Positions 53,617-61,160 of a DNA stretch of 64,000 nucleotides are shown piece by piece. Source of the DNA: CANLBN01 sp965230205 (GTDB taxonomy: Bacteria; Pseudomonadota; Gammaproteobacteria; Pseudomonadales; Cellvibrionaceae); NCBI GenBank assembly GCA_965230205.1, contig OZ245996.1, positions 3,596,001-3,660,000 of the forward strand, read 5' to 3'. The translations under genes and the position numbers were made by a program. How positions within the stretch are numbered: position 1 is the stretch's first letter; each line of letters starts with the position of its first letter. The notes below the pieces were generated by a model. It saw only the letters and a list, made by a program, of their open reading frames with translations. It was not told the origin of the DNA and ran no database searches.

Positions 53617-54594
53617 CTATTTTTTGTGCACCCTTACCCGTTTATGCTCAGTAGTTTCTTTGCCCCATTGCTTATCGACAACTTCTTCAGTAATCAAAAA
53701 ATCATATTTATCATACAAATGGCCGGCAGCATCTAACCCTTTCACCGTCCACAAATGAATTTCCTTGAAGCCATGCTTATCACAGAATTTTACTGCTTTA
53801 TCTAATAGCTTTTGTCCTATTCCTGTCCCACGCAAGCGCTCATCCATAATAAACCAGCGCAAATGAGCAATGGCATCATCCTCTATATCCTCAGCATCAA
53901 TCACTATTGAACCAAGAATTTCTTCATTTTCCACTGCAAGCCAGATTTGGTTTTTAGGGTTTTCAAGCCGGCCGGTAAACTCTGCCAATTCAGTCACCAC
54001 CTTAGATTCAAAATACTGCTCAAATCCATAATGGTGAGAAAAATATGTTGAAAATAAATACGCGATACGGCCAATAACACCACTACGATAACCATTGGTT
54101 ATTTTAATAGCATGCTTATTGGTAATGCTTTCTTGGTTTTTAACCGCTTCAAGCGCTGCTGCATAATTAGAAATTCCCTCGAATACTACTTTTTGTGTGC
54201 TTAAAGGCAACAAATCCAAAGCTTCTCGTGTTTGCTTCGAAGCGTGCTGATGCGCAACCTGCACTGTTTCCAACCCTTTTTTTGTTAAATTTAAGCATTT
54301 ACTACGAGCATCTGACTTATTGCTTACTTCTTTAACCAGGCCCGCTTTAACTAGCTTTTTTAACAATCGACTAATACTTGATTTCTCTAAATTCAGCTTT
54401 GTACATAATTCGGTCGCCGTCTGAGGCCCTTTAATATCAATCTCAAGTAATGTATGTAGTGAAGAAGGCGCGAGAGAAGTTGATGCTATCGTCGAATTCA
54501 TAAAACCAAACTCACGGACTAGCTTTCTTGAGGCTTCCCTCACCTTATCAGTCAAGATGTCATCAGTTTTCAAGGCAAATCTCCCAACAGGCAT
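53617..54594 (-). CDS. MarR-type regulator fused to a GNAT acetyltransferase
   Basis: A 325-residue fusion. Residues ~10-145 are a winged-helix MarR domain (SLHTLLEIDIKGPQTATELCTKLNLEKSSISRLLKKLVKAGLVKEVSNKSDARSK), ~170-325 a GNAT domain with the acetyl-CoA motif DERLRGTGIGQKLLDKAVKFC and a C-terminal HLWTVKGLDAAGHLYDKYDF. Such fusions act as acetyltransferases or sensors bound at their own promoter. The only ATG that fits is at 54594; the longer TTG at 54612 lies in the palindrome. No Shine-Dalgarno precedes it, so leaderless translation is possible. Confidence 0.9.
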   Translation of the reverse strand: MPVGRFALKTDDILTDKVREASRKLVREFGFMNSTIASTSLAPSSLHTLLEIDIKGPQTATELCTKLNLEKSSISRLLKKLVKAGLVKEVSNKSDARSKCLNLTKKGLETVQVAHQHASKQTREALDLLPLSTQKVVFEGISNYAAALEAVKNQESITNKHAIKITNGYRSGVIGRIAYLFSTYFSHHYGFEQYFESKVVTELAEFTGRLENPKNQIWLAVENEEILGSIVIDAEDIEDDAIAHLRWFIMDERLRGTGIGQKLLDKAVKFCDKHGFKEIHLWTVKGLDAAGHLYDKYDFLITEEVVDKQWGKETTEHKRVRVHKK

Positions 54595-54627
54595 TTTAGT
54601 TGTATAATACAACTAAAATGCCTGTTG
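54585..54627. promoter_or_regulatory. Perfect 43-bp palindrome over the MarR-GNAT start
   Basis: Twenty-one-bp perfect arms (54585-54605 and 54607-54627) flank a single central A. The arms begin with CAACAGGCATTTTAG. It contains the -10-like TATTAT/TATACA and the ATG of the MarR-GNAT gene, so it is probably its own operator. Confidence 0.75.
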
Positions 54628-54729
54628 ATAAACCCCTAACCTACTACTTGGAACAGGCGGATTTGAACTTTGTAGAGAATGATTATGTCCTAGGGTGAAA
54701 GGTCGCTTGCCATACTGGAGATAAACCGC

Positions 54730-55149
54730 ATGAAAACACTACAGACGACGTTACAGCTAGCCATAATATGTTTTTTTACATTAGTAAGTATCGGCGCATC
54801 TGCAGAAAATGTAACGACACATTCCGGTGATTGGGTGGATAAAAAGTATTCCATCAAAGGATCTTGGGAAGTCGTCAACCGTGACGGAAAGTCGTTTTTA
54901 GTCCTTGATCAAGCCTTTAAAACTAAGAACGGGCCCGATTTAAAAATTTATCTATCCACCTTAACTATTGATAAGGTAAAAGGCAGTAATGTTGACAGCT
55001 CATCAATTAAAATAAGTCCTTTAAAATCTTCTAGAGGCGCTCAAGAATATGAGATTCCTTCAGATATTGATCTGGCAAAATACGCCTCTGTATTAATTCA
55101 CTGCGAAGCATACTCTGTACTCTGGGGAGGCGGTTCATTACTTAAGTAA
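54730..55149 (+). CDS. DM13-domain exported protein
   Basis: A 139-residue secreted protein: signal peptide to ~26 (SIGASA), then a DM13 domain: HSGDWVDKKYSIKGSWEVVNRDGKSFLVLD...NGPDLKIYLS, ending near SVLIHCEAYSVLWGGGSL, which contains the single Cys typical of the family. DM13 domains are predicted redox- or electron-transfer-related modules. It is followed by a DUF3047 lipoprotein 22 bp on and may be co-transcribed. Confidence 0.85.
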   Translation: MKTLQTTLQLAIICFFTLVSIGASAENVTTHSGDWVDKKYSIKGSWEVVNRDGKSFLVLDQAFKTKNGPDLKIYLSTLTIDKVKGSNVDSSSIKISPLKSSRGAQEYEIPSDIDLAKYASVLIHCEAYSVLWGGGSLLK

Positions 55150-55171
55150 TCTACTAGTTATTGCAATATTT

Positions 55172-55837
55172 ATGAAAAAATTATCTTGCCGCTCAAGTGT
55201 TTACCTTATATTAATTTGCTTATTTTTAAGCGCTTGTGCGACAAGACATCAATCGCCAGACACAAATAGCCATTTAGTTAATTTCGCCCCTCTAACTGAT
55301 TGGGAGAAAAGAGTCTTCAACAAACACACAGATTACTCAATTATTCATGAAGGAGATTCGGTCACCCTAAAGGCAGTAACCAACAATAGCGCCTCTATGC
55401 TCTACAAAAAGCTTAGAGTTGATTTAAATACGACACCTTATTTAAATTGGCAGTGGAAAATCAATAGTACATATAACGATATTAACGAACAAACCCGTAG
55501 TGGCGATGATTACCCCGCCAGAATATATATTGCGATTAAAAGTAAAAACGGCAGCATCTACCCTCGCGCATTAACTTATGTCTGGTCAAATCATTCAGAA
55601 AAATTAAGCCACTGGAAAAACCCTTACTCAGACCTAGTGACCATGCTAGCAATAGAAAGTGGTAATTCACTTTCTAAGCAATGGATAACAGAAAAAAGAA
55701 ACCTCAAACAAGATTTACTCAACTTTTTTGGTGAAGAAATTGATAGCATTGAAGGCATTGCGATAATGAGTGATAGCGATAACACTCATTTAAGTGCAAC
55801 AGGGTTTTACCGCAATATGTTTTTCAGTGAAAAGTAA
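55172..55837 (+). CDS. DUF3047 lipoprotein
   Basis: A 221-residue lipoprotein (lipobox LSAC, Cys22) with the DUF3047 pattern: a beta-jelly-roll with LNTTPYLNWQWKIN, GDDYPARIYIAIKSK, the PRALTYVWSNHSE and SNNLKQDLLNFFGEEIDSIEGIAIMSDSDNT segments. The family is often linked to exopolysaccharide or lipid loci, without proven function. AAAAT... spacing before ATG at 55172 and a 22-bp gap from the DM13 gene suggest one operon. Confidence 0.82.
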   Translation: MKKLSCRSSVYLILICLFLSACATRHQSPDTNSHLVNFAPLTDWEKRVFNKHTDYSIIHEGDSVTLKAVTNNSASMLYKKLRVDLNTTPYLNWQWKINSTYNDINEQTRSGDDYPARIYIAIKSKNGSIYPRALTYVWSNHSEKLSHWKNPYSDLVTMLAIESGNSLSKQWITEKRNLKQDLLNFFGEEIDSIEGIAIMSDSDNTHLSATGFYRNMFFSEK

Positions 55838-55920
55838 GTACGTAATAAAAAGCCATATCTAAGCATTTTTTTCAGAATACATCCCTGTATGTATGACTCG
55901 TTAAAAATTAAGAGCAGGGT

Positions 55921-56664
55921 TTAATTCAAAACCTCTAGCACCTTTCTGGCAACAGCTTCTCCCAGTTTTTTGTTGGTCGGTGCAGTAAAATGAACACCAT
56001 CAATACCATCAGTCGCTATTACTGAACCGGCATCAAAAAAATGTTCCCCTGCTGCCGTAGCAATTGCAGAATAGACTTTCGGTAAAGCCTTCGTTTTTTC
56101 TGTAGCCCCTTCAAGAAGGTCAGTAATCAGTGGATCAACTTTTTCAGCCACTGGTGGAGGGCTAATAACAAGCACTTGGGGTGCTTCATAGCGAGTACGA
56201 TTCCACTCAATCGGGTGCTCCTGAACAATATTAATAAGCTCACCCATGCCCAAGCCAATTTCGTAAGGGGTACGTTTTAAATAAGCTTTCGTATCGTTTG
56301 TGCCCAACATAATAATAACCAGATCCAGAGGTTCATGACTTGCTAATGCAGAACGTAAATAAGGCGCCCCATTTAATGTTGGACGATTGGGGTCATCAAT
56401 ATTCGTTGTTCTACCACTTAAACCTTCTACCACAATGTCATAATTATCGCCGAGTATATTTGCCATTGCGGTCGTCCATCGCTTTTCCTTAGGATGCCTT
56501 GTAGTAGGAATAACGGGCTTTGTTGGCTTCCAACCCCATGTCAAGCTATCACCAAATACTAAAATATTCTTAATTTCTTGCTTGGCCTGTGCTGAATAGA
56601 CAGTATGAGAGGTGAATAACAGCCCAATAATAATTATCGATATTACCTTTTTAATAGCGTTCAT
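55921..56664 (-). CDS. SGNH/GDSL-type esterase, exported
   Basis: A 247-residue secreted hydrolase: signal to ~25 (SHTVYSA), then the block I motif ILVFGDSLTWGW with the catalytic Ser, block II Gly in VVEGLSGRTT, block III IIMLGTNDTK with the Asn, and block V DGVHFTAPTNKKLG with the Asp-His pair. Such enzymes are lipases, arylesterases or acyl-glycan esterases; the substrate is unknown. Divergent 141 bp from the XRE-cupin regulator. Confidence 0.92.
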   Translation of the reverse strand: MNAIKKVISIIIIGLLFTSHTVYSAQAKQEIKNILVFGDSLTWGWKPTKPVIPTTRHPKEKRWTTAMANILGDNYDIVVEGLSGRTTNIDDPNRPTLNGAPYLRSALASHEPLDLVIIMLGTNDTKAYLKRTPYEIGLGMGELINIVQEHPIEWNRTRYEAPQVLVISPPPVAEKVDPLITDLLEGATEKTKALPKVYSAIATAAGEHFFDAGSVIATDGIDGVHFTAPTNKKLGEAVARKVLEVLN

Positions 56665-56794
56665 AATAAATTACCTAATGATTAATTCAGTGAATAGGAA
56701 AAGCGTTTTCTTATCGCGTCGAATGTTGCCAACATTGATGACTCGCTTAGCATTATGCTTTACACTCTTGCCTTTTCAACAAGATAGTGGAATT

Positions 56795-56812
56795 TATCCA
56801 ATATAGTGGATA
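56795..56812. promoter_or_regulatory. Inverted repeat near the XRE-cupin start
   Basis: TATCCA and TGGATA (6-bp arms) flank ATATAG immediately upstream of the regulator's ATG; an additional TAGTGGA lies 20 bp before. It fits autoregulation by the XRE-cupin protein. Confidence 0.45.
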
Positions 56813-56817
56813 GCGAA

Positions 56818-57372
56818 ATGTATAAAAATAGCGAATATGTTGGCAATTTTATTAGAAGTTATCGCCTGGCGAATAAAGAGAGCATGCAATCCCTAGCACA
56901 TAGATCCGGCGTTAGCAGCTCGATGATAGGCCAAATTGAATCGGCAAAGGCCAGCCCAACATTGGCAGTATTAGAAAAACTAGCTGCAGCAATGGACATA
57001 CGGTTGGGCGATCTAGTTGAGCCACCAGAAAGCTCTTTCGGATTAACCTTTGCCAAAGCGACAAAAGAGAATCTGGCCAGCAAAAAGGATTCTCCCTTTG
57101 TCTGCCATTTACTCAATTTAAACACGGGACATGTAAACTCGGAGATATATTCCTTCCACTTCAGACATGCAGGGAAAACAGCATTTTCGGCAAACGTTAG
57201 AGGCTCAGTTAAAAGTATTTGGTTAGAGAGCGGCAATCTCAGTGTGTCAGTTGCAAACTTTCAAACCGCTATTGAACCGGAGTCATTAGTGACTTTTAAA
57301 GCGTCGGTTCCACATAGGTTTGAATCTCGTGGACGTACTTTGGCCAAAGGAATAATGGTAGTCACTTACTGA
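56818..57372 (+). CDS. XRE-family regulator with C-terminal cupin sensor
   Basis: A 184-residue protein: N-terminal XRE HTH (FIRSYRLANKESMQSLAHRSGVSSSMIGQIESAKASPTLAVLEKLA, ~9-53) and a C-terminal cupin-like barrel (~75-180) with the signal-binding core HFRHAGKTAFSANVRGSVKSIWLESG. This is the design of PuuR-like regulators that sense small molecules. The ATG at 56818 is preferred over GTG 56806. It is divergent from the SGNH gene, which may be its target. Confidence 0.9.
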   Translation: MYKNSEYVGNFIRSYRLANKESMQSLAHRSGVSSSMIGQIESAKASPTLAVLEKLAAAMDIRLGDLVEPPESSFGLTFAKATKENLASKKDSPFVCHLLNLNTGHVNSEIYSFHFRHAGKTAFSANVRGSVKSIWLESGNLSVSVANFQTAIEPESLVTFKASVPHRFESRGRTLAKGIMVVTY

Positions 57373-57425
57373 TAGATAAACTAAGAACGCAGTACTCTTC
57401 ATCATACGTGGCTGCAATAACTGCC

Positions 57426-57523
57426 TTTTTACTTTGATCACCTGTCGAGTAAAGAGGATGCGTTTATTTTCTTGAAGAGTGATAGCACAATCTATCGATT
57501 AAATAGCTACCGTCTTTTTAATT
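57426..57523. repeat. Diverged repeat copy A flanking the GNAT cassette
   Basis: A ~100-bp AT-rich segment resembles 58144-58254: shared blocks include ATAGCACAATCTA, GCGTTTATT/GCATTTATT and TTTTTACTTT, with substitutions and small indels between. Both copies lie in the same orientation, 720 bp apart, bracketing the GNAT cassette. It may be an old duplicated cassette fragment or a small mobile repeat. Confidence 0.5.
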
Positions 57524-57586
57524 CAGAAGGCCTATTCAAATTATCTAGCAGCTTTCTCTAGCACATTTTTTATAAAGACTAGCCAC

Positions 57587-57653
57587 TAAAACGAAGCAAG
57601 TCCAGAGTCCAGCCCACGCTTTTAATGGGCGATTTTTAATTGCTTTGTTAAGC
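57587..57653 (-). other. attC-like recombination site of the last cassette (decayed 3' core)
   Basis: On the minus strand GCTTAAC (57647-57653) is a perfect R'' core and holds the GNAT stop codon; AAAGCAATTAAAAATCGCCC and a GCTGGACTCTGGACTTGCTTCG segment follow as in common marine attC sites. The R' core near 57587 is degenerate. Confidence 0.55.
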
Positions 57654-58088
57654 ATTTAATCTGCGTTGAAACCCTTTTTTATTACCTGTAAAACCAACTG
57701 ACTCATAAAATTTAATTGATTCATCTCTATTTAAACCTGTCATGAGCGCGACCTTATAGCAATTGGCATTTTTTGCCATTGCCTCTGCTTCCTTAAGTAA
57801 AGCCGTACCAATTCCTTGCCTCTGATGAAAGTTGCTAACTATTATGTTTTCTATCATCGCATAAGGCCGGCCTGCCCAACTTAAATTAGGGCATATAGCT
57901 ATGGTACATGTACCTACAACTTTATCATTCAACTCTGCAACTAAAACACCTCCACCCAATTTATCAAGGCTATTTAATATTGAAAATACTTCATCCTCAC
58001 TTGGCCTAGAAGATTTGTCTCGATCAAAAGTTTCAATTAGATCGAAAACAGTATTTACCTCATTAATAGTCATTTTTCGAATATTCAT
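57648..58088 (-). CDS. GNAT-family acetyltransferase (cassette gene)
   Basis: A 146-residue acetyltransferase: MTINEVNTVFDLIETFDRDKSSRPSEDEV, then the acetyl-CoA motif NFHQRQGIGTALLKEAEAMA (~88-107) and MTGLNRDESIKFYESVGFTGNKKGFQRRLN. The full GNAT core is kept and it is likely active on a small amine or antibiotic. Its ATG at 58088 lies just after the GTTAGGC core of the preceding attC site; its stop codon lies in the next site's GCTTAAC core. It is a complete cassette. Confidence 0.9.
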   Translation of the reverse strand: MNIRKMTINEVNTVFDLIETFDRDKSSRPSEDEVFSILNSLDKLGGGVLVAELNDKVVGTCTIAICPNLSWAGRPYAMIENIIVSNFHQRQGIGTALLKEAEAMAKNANCYKVALMTGLNRDESIKFYESVGFTGNKKGFQRRLNA

Positions 58089-58092
58089 AGAT

Positions 58093-58099
58093 GCCTAAC
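58093..58099 (-). other. attC R' core upstream of the GNAT cassette
   Basis: GTTAGGC on the minus strand exactly matches the GTTRRRY 3' core of integron attachment sites. It sits five bases before the GNAT start codon. A matching 5' core nearby (GTTTAAC at 58104-58110) is too close for a normal attC, so the site is rearranged or its partner is the GCACAAC-like heptamer at 58238-58244. Confidence 0.45.
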
Positions 58100-58143
58100 A
58101 GTGCGTTAAACAGACCCGCTGGTCCATATATCACTTTTTATAT

Positions 58144-58254
58144 TTTTTTACTTTAAAATACCGATGCCTACTGCTTAAAGTAAAGTGGGACGCATTTATT
58201 TTTCTGACTGACAATAGCACAATCTACCCATCAAATAGTTGTGCTCCCTTTAAT
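58144..58254. repeat. Diverged repeat copy B flanking the GNAT cassette
   Basis: Second member of the repeat pair with 57426-57523, sharing ATAGCACAATCTA and GACGCATTTATT-like blocks. See copy A. Confidence 0.5.
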
Positions 58255-58274
58255 TGGGCTTCTTAACTATAAAT

Positions 58275-58616
58275 TCAGCCTTTAACTATTTCTATAGGAC
58301 CATGGTCATCGCAATGACCTTCATGAACATGATGTAAACGGCCATTGACGATATAGTCAATGTGGTCGCCGTGAGGTACAGCTTCATGCCCACAATTCGG
58401 GCCATGTATATGGCCATCGCAATCATCTGTGGGCGCACAGATATCAGGGTTTGTGTCACTAACTTCAATGACATGTTCATCATAGTGGTCACCGTGTGGG
58501 TGATGAAGGTGAGCATCATGTATATAGTCTATATGGCCATTATGGCGAATGGCAGTATGACCACACTCAGGACCATGTACATGTTCAGGATGAGAATGAG
58601 TATTCGAACATTTCAT
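58275..58616 (-). CDS. Histidine-rich tandem-repeat protein, probable metal-binding
   Basis: A 113-residue protein with 29 His by eye and six Cys. Two similar modules (residues ~12-48 and ~69-105) each hold HxHGPxCGH, an amphipathic HIDYI strand, LHHxH and a Gly/Asp/His cluster. It has no signal peptide. Similar His-rich proteins are widespread in marine bacteria as unassigned small proteins; zinc, nickel or copper binding is inferred from composition. GGAG lies nine bases upstream of the ATG at 58616. Confidence 0.85.
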   Translation of the reverse strand: MKCSNTHSHPEHVHGPECGHTAIRHNGHIDYIHDAHLHHPHGDHYDEHVIEVSDTNPDICAPTDDCDGHIHGPNCGHEAVPHGDHIDYIVNGRLHHVHEGHCDDHGPIEIVKG

Positions 58617-58763
58617 AAGATATTCTCCAAGTATTTAGACATAAATAAACTACAAACCAACTGCAGGCTAATGTTAATCCTCGACGTATACTTAGCTAAC
58701 GCCGCAAGCAAAGGCGAATATTAGCGAACTCAGAACACTCTTTTTATGTGCTATTTTGCCTTT

Positions 58764-59078
58764 TTACAATAGCTGTTTAATTTGAATAACATATACTAAC
58801 ACCAACCCAAACCCTACTAACCAAGTAAATAATACAATAATTTGGAGCTTTGATAAATTTCTACCGCGGGGCGACCTCACCTCAAAACCACGACTATCTA
58901 TGTGTTTTCTATACCCAGGATACGCAGTAATAATGCCCGGTAGGAAAAAAGCGCCAAATGCATAAATACTCCATAATATTGAAGCTGTATCTTGCCCCGA
59001 CTTCATATAAACCATGAAAGAAAAGGCGGCAGAAATCAAAAGAATCCCTATGGCAAATAGATGATCAAGCAGCCTCAA
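58764..59078 (-). CDS. Small membrane protein (cassette gene)
   Basis: A ~104-residue protein with three hydrophobic segments (LLDHLFAIGILLISAAFSFMVYM, ASILWSIYAFGAFFLPGIITA and IIVLFTWLVGFGLVLVYVI), so it is an integral membrane protein of unknown role. The start is uncertain: TTG at 59078 is preferred (AAGG nine bases upstream), with another TTG at 59084. No homolog is recognised. Confidence 0.6.
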   Translation of the reverse strand: MRLLDHLFAIGILLISAAFSFMVYMKSGQDTASILWSIYAFGAFFLPGIITAYPGYRKHIDSRGFEVRSPRGRNLSKLQIIVLFTWLVGFGLVLVYVIQIKQLL

Positions 59079-59175
59079 CAGCAACTACCTTATACACAGA
59101 ATTGACCGGCATGAAAATCGCACGGTACTTTTCATGTGCATACCCAACGACTTGTTCTGTCGCATACCCAAGCAT

Positions 59176-59571
59176 TTACTCAGAAACCGCTGTTAAGGTG
59201 TTGGCATCACGGAGTATTTGCCATCGCACATCACGTTTTTCTAAAATTGAAAGTGAATGCCCTGACATCTTGGTGGTTGGATCCCCATTCTTGGGAGTCA
59301 TTACGAGAGTCGATTTAATCCACATGTAGGCATGATCACAAAATATTTTAATTTCCCGAAGTTGGCTGTCCAAATCAAATTCAATAGGAGAATCTTCAGG
59401 CAACTCCCCTGCAGCTGCCACGGCAAATGTCTTCTTGTCCATTTTGCCAGCCCCAGGTACAAAAAACAGAGCATCATCAGCAATACATTGATGAGCCAAT
59501 GCTAAATTTCCTTTCGTCGTAGATTCAATCCAATTGTCGAAAAGCTCTCGAATCTCTTGTTCGTCACTCAT
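59176..59571 (-). CDS. NTF2-like / SnoaL-type small protein
   Basis: A 131-residue cone-shaped alpha+beta protein: N-terminal helix EQEIRELFDNWIESTTKGNLALAHQCIADDALFFVPGAGKMDKKTFAVAAAGEL, then the strand AYMWIKSTLVMTPKNGDP and SGHSLSILEKRDVRWQILRDANTL, the layout of the NTF2-like (DUF4440/SgcJ) superfamily. Either a small enzyme or a ligand-binding protein. GGAG is present before the ATG. The next attC site on its 3' side is degenerate; GTTGGGT at 59142-59148 is the best remaining core. Confidence 0.85.
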   Translation of the reverse strand: MSDEQEIRELFDNWIESTTKGNLALAHQCIADDALFFVPGAGKMDKKTFAVAAAGELPEDSPIEFDLDSQLREIKIFCDHAYMWIKSTLVMTPKNGDPTTKMSGHSLSILEKRDVRWQILRDANTLTAVSE

Positions 59572-59627
59572 CGTCTTGTCTCCAGAGGTTTGATATGTTT
59601 TATGGCCGGAATAGATTTAATGGTTTT

Positions 59628-59634
59628 GTTATGC
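59628..59634 (-). other. attC R'' core with embedded stop codon
   Basis: GCATAAC on the minus strand is a good R'' core and contains the TAA stop of the neighbouring cassette gene. No matching 3' core is visible before the next gene, 57 bp on, so the rest of the site has decayed or been lost. Confidence 0.4.
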
Positions 59635-60000
59635 ATCTATTTCCCAAAAATCGCGACCTTCGCCTCCCATTGAAATACTAACGCGGCCTAGTAAAGCAAC
59701 TTCAAATAGTTGGCACATTTCCTTTGAGTAAGGGTTGCCTAATTTAGTTTCACACTTATTATTAAAATCAGCTATCTTTGTGCAACTATGCTGCATTATA
59801 AGCTTTCTAATTTCTCGCTCGGTAATTAGTTTTCTTTGAAAGCAAGCCCAACTATTTTTTCCATCAATAGAGCCCCATTTTTTATCATATAAAACATGCT
59901 GAATAAGGTCTTTGAGCTTATCATCAGGCAGCGGTAGGCACCCCATTAATTCAGACATTTTCAATATGCACTTCTTTAATTCGTCAATATTTGGTTCCAT
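59629..60000 (-). CDS. Unknown cassette protein (cytoplasmic)
   Basis: A 123-residue soluble protein with a helical N-terminus (MEPNIDELKKCILKMSELMGCLPLPDDKLKDLIQHVLYD) and a Cys-containing mid region. No family is recognised. It starts next to a well-formed attC 3' core (GTTATGC at 60012-60018) and ends in an R''-like GCATAAC, so it is a plausible complete cassette. Confidence 0.65.
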   Translation of the reverse strand: MEPNIDELKKCILKMSELMGCLPLPDDKLKDLIQHVLYDKKWGSIDGKNSWACFQRKLITEREIRKLIMQHSCTKIADFNNKCETKLGNPYSKEMCQLFEVALLGRVSISMGGEGRDFWEIDA

Positions 60001-60011
60001 AATTCATTACT

Positions 60012-60095
60012 GCATAACGCCTCGCACACGGAAAGGTGGCTAATAAAGCGGAGTGTTTTGGGTGTCCCAGCATCAACGGGGCGGCCTCATTATGT
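60012..60095 (-). other. attC site (3' core GTTATGC)
   Basis: On the minus strand the sequence begins with ACATAAT (a variant R'' core) and ends in GCGAGGCGTTATGC, the typical 3' core. The 84-bp length is normal for attC. It separates two cassette genes. Confidence 0.7.
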
Positions 60096-60099
60096 ATTT

Positions 60100-60495
60100 T
60101 TACTTGTAACCATATAGCTTTAATTTATCGTTATTTAGTTGATACTCAAATTTACCAATAGAATCTAAAACCTTAGAAACTATTTGGCCATTTTCTTGAA
60201 ATTCAACCCATTCTATCTCTTTGTAATCATACCAACCTCTAGGTGCACCAGATACCAGACCTTCCATTGAGGCTGCATAGTAATCATGATCTTTACCTGT
60301 AGACTCATCTAGAAATAACTCCCTTAAATTCTCATCCCATACTAACTTTAGAGAAATTTCTGGAATTAGATGGAAGTTCTCAATCAAAGAATCTATTACT
60401 TGTACCCACTTAACATCGTTCATACAACTCTTCGTAAAGTTGGTTTGAATGATTTGATCAGTTTTTTCTCTCTTGAACTCTAAATTGTTATTCAT
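60100..60495 (-). CDS. Unknown cassette protein (possible DUF6678-like)
   Basis: A 131-residue protein: MNNNLEFKREKTDQIIQTNFTKSCMNDVKWVQVIDSLIENFHLIPEISLKLVWDE... The mid-section GAPRGWYDYKEIEWVEFQENGQIVS resembles a family of small proteins around WD/IEW strands (DUF6678), but I am not sure. The ATG at 60495 is chosen over a TTG six bases upstream. It is flanked by attC sites on both sides. Confidence 0.65.
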   Translation of the reverse strand: MNNNLEFKREKTDQIIQTNFTKSCMNDVKWVQVIDSLIENFHLIPEISLKLVWDENLRELFLDESTGKDHDYYAASMEGLVSGAPRGWYDYKEIEWVEFQENGQIVSKVLDSIGKFEYQLNNDKLKLYGYK

Positions 60496-60504
60496 ACTCA
60501 AGAT

Positions 60505-60594
60505 GCATAACGCCTGTAGCTGTGGTCAAGCGAAGCGAGGTCCAGCCCCGGCGTCTTTTTGCTAGGACTACTAGGCAGACTACACTTGTTAAAA
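60505..60594 (-). other. attC site (90 bp, stop codon in R'' core)
   Basis: On the minus strand R'' is TTTTAAC, which contains the stop codon of the next cassette gene, and R' is GTTATGC. The arms AACAAGTGTAG and CTACAGGCGTT pair except for the spacer bases, and GCTGGACCTCGCTTCGC lies in the loop region, common in environmental attC sites. Confidence 0.8.
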
Positions 60595-61050
60595 GCTTTT
60601 ATTGAATTTGAAACCGATTGCACGGGCCCAGCCTTGGCTTTTAATGTTTTCTATTTCTGCACTTGGCAGGCTACTTTCATTGCCACTGACTAACCTTATA
60701 CCGTTAGAGCTATACGTAAAAGAACACGTAGAAAATACACGTGCTAAAGCCTCCCAACGAAACGAGTTAATACCGAACTCAGGAAAAGCCCATATTGTTT
60801 GGAATATAGCTTCTTCTGTTGCTTCTGGGTTATTGCTTGGTTGATTTAACCAATCAATATCAGCGCAAACATACCACCAACTTTGAAGGAGGTATGTTTG
60901 AGCTTTCGATGCACCTAAAATGATAGCTCCTTCCGATATAGAAGAAGCGATGGCAGGTGCATTTATGCCACGAGACCCAAAATACATTTCCGGACGTTTT
61001 ATTATTGCCGACTTTAGGTCGACAGGTTTTATATCCTCTTCAGAGTACAT
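60589..61050 (-). CDS. Cassette protein with a GyrB-like N-terminal motif
   Basis: A 153-residue protein. Its start, DLKSAIIKRPEMYFGSRGINAPAIASSISEGAIIL, strikingly resembles the ATPase start of topoisomerases (KRPGMYIG...L.EGY), with Glu in place of Gly; the remainder has no GHKL ATP-binding residues visible. It may be a fragment or a mimic of that domain, or the resemblance may be coincidental. The ATG at 61050 lies just after the 3' core of the preceding attC. Confidence 0.7.
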   Translation of the reverse strand: MYSEEDIKPVDLKSAIIKRPEMYFGSRGINAPAIASSISEGAIILGASKAQTYLLQSWWYVCADIDWLNQPSNNPEATEEAIFQTIWAFPEFGINSFRWEALARVFSTCSFTYSSNGIRLVSGNESSLPSAEIENIKSQGWARAIGFKFNKSF

Positions 61051-61064
61051 CAAATTCTCTTTGA

Positions 61065-61157
61065 GTTTAACGCCATTGTATGGAAAGGGCTAGAGCAGCG
61101 CGTAAGCCTGTCCCAGCATGTGTGTTTTTGCGTGCGTACATGACACTTTTGTTATGC
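61065..61157 (-). other. attC site (93 bp)
   Basis: Between the first two cassette genes. On the minus strand it reads GCATAACAAAAGTGTC... to ...AATGGCGTTAAAC, with R' GTTAAAC matching GTTRRRY exactly. A CAGGCTTACGCGCTGC region lies mid-site. Both cores are present. Confidence 0.75.
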
Positions 61158-61160
61158 TTT

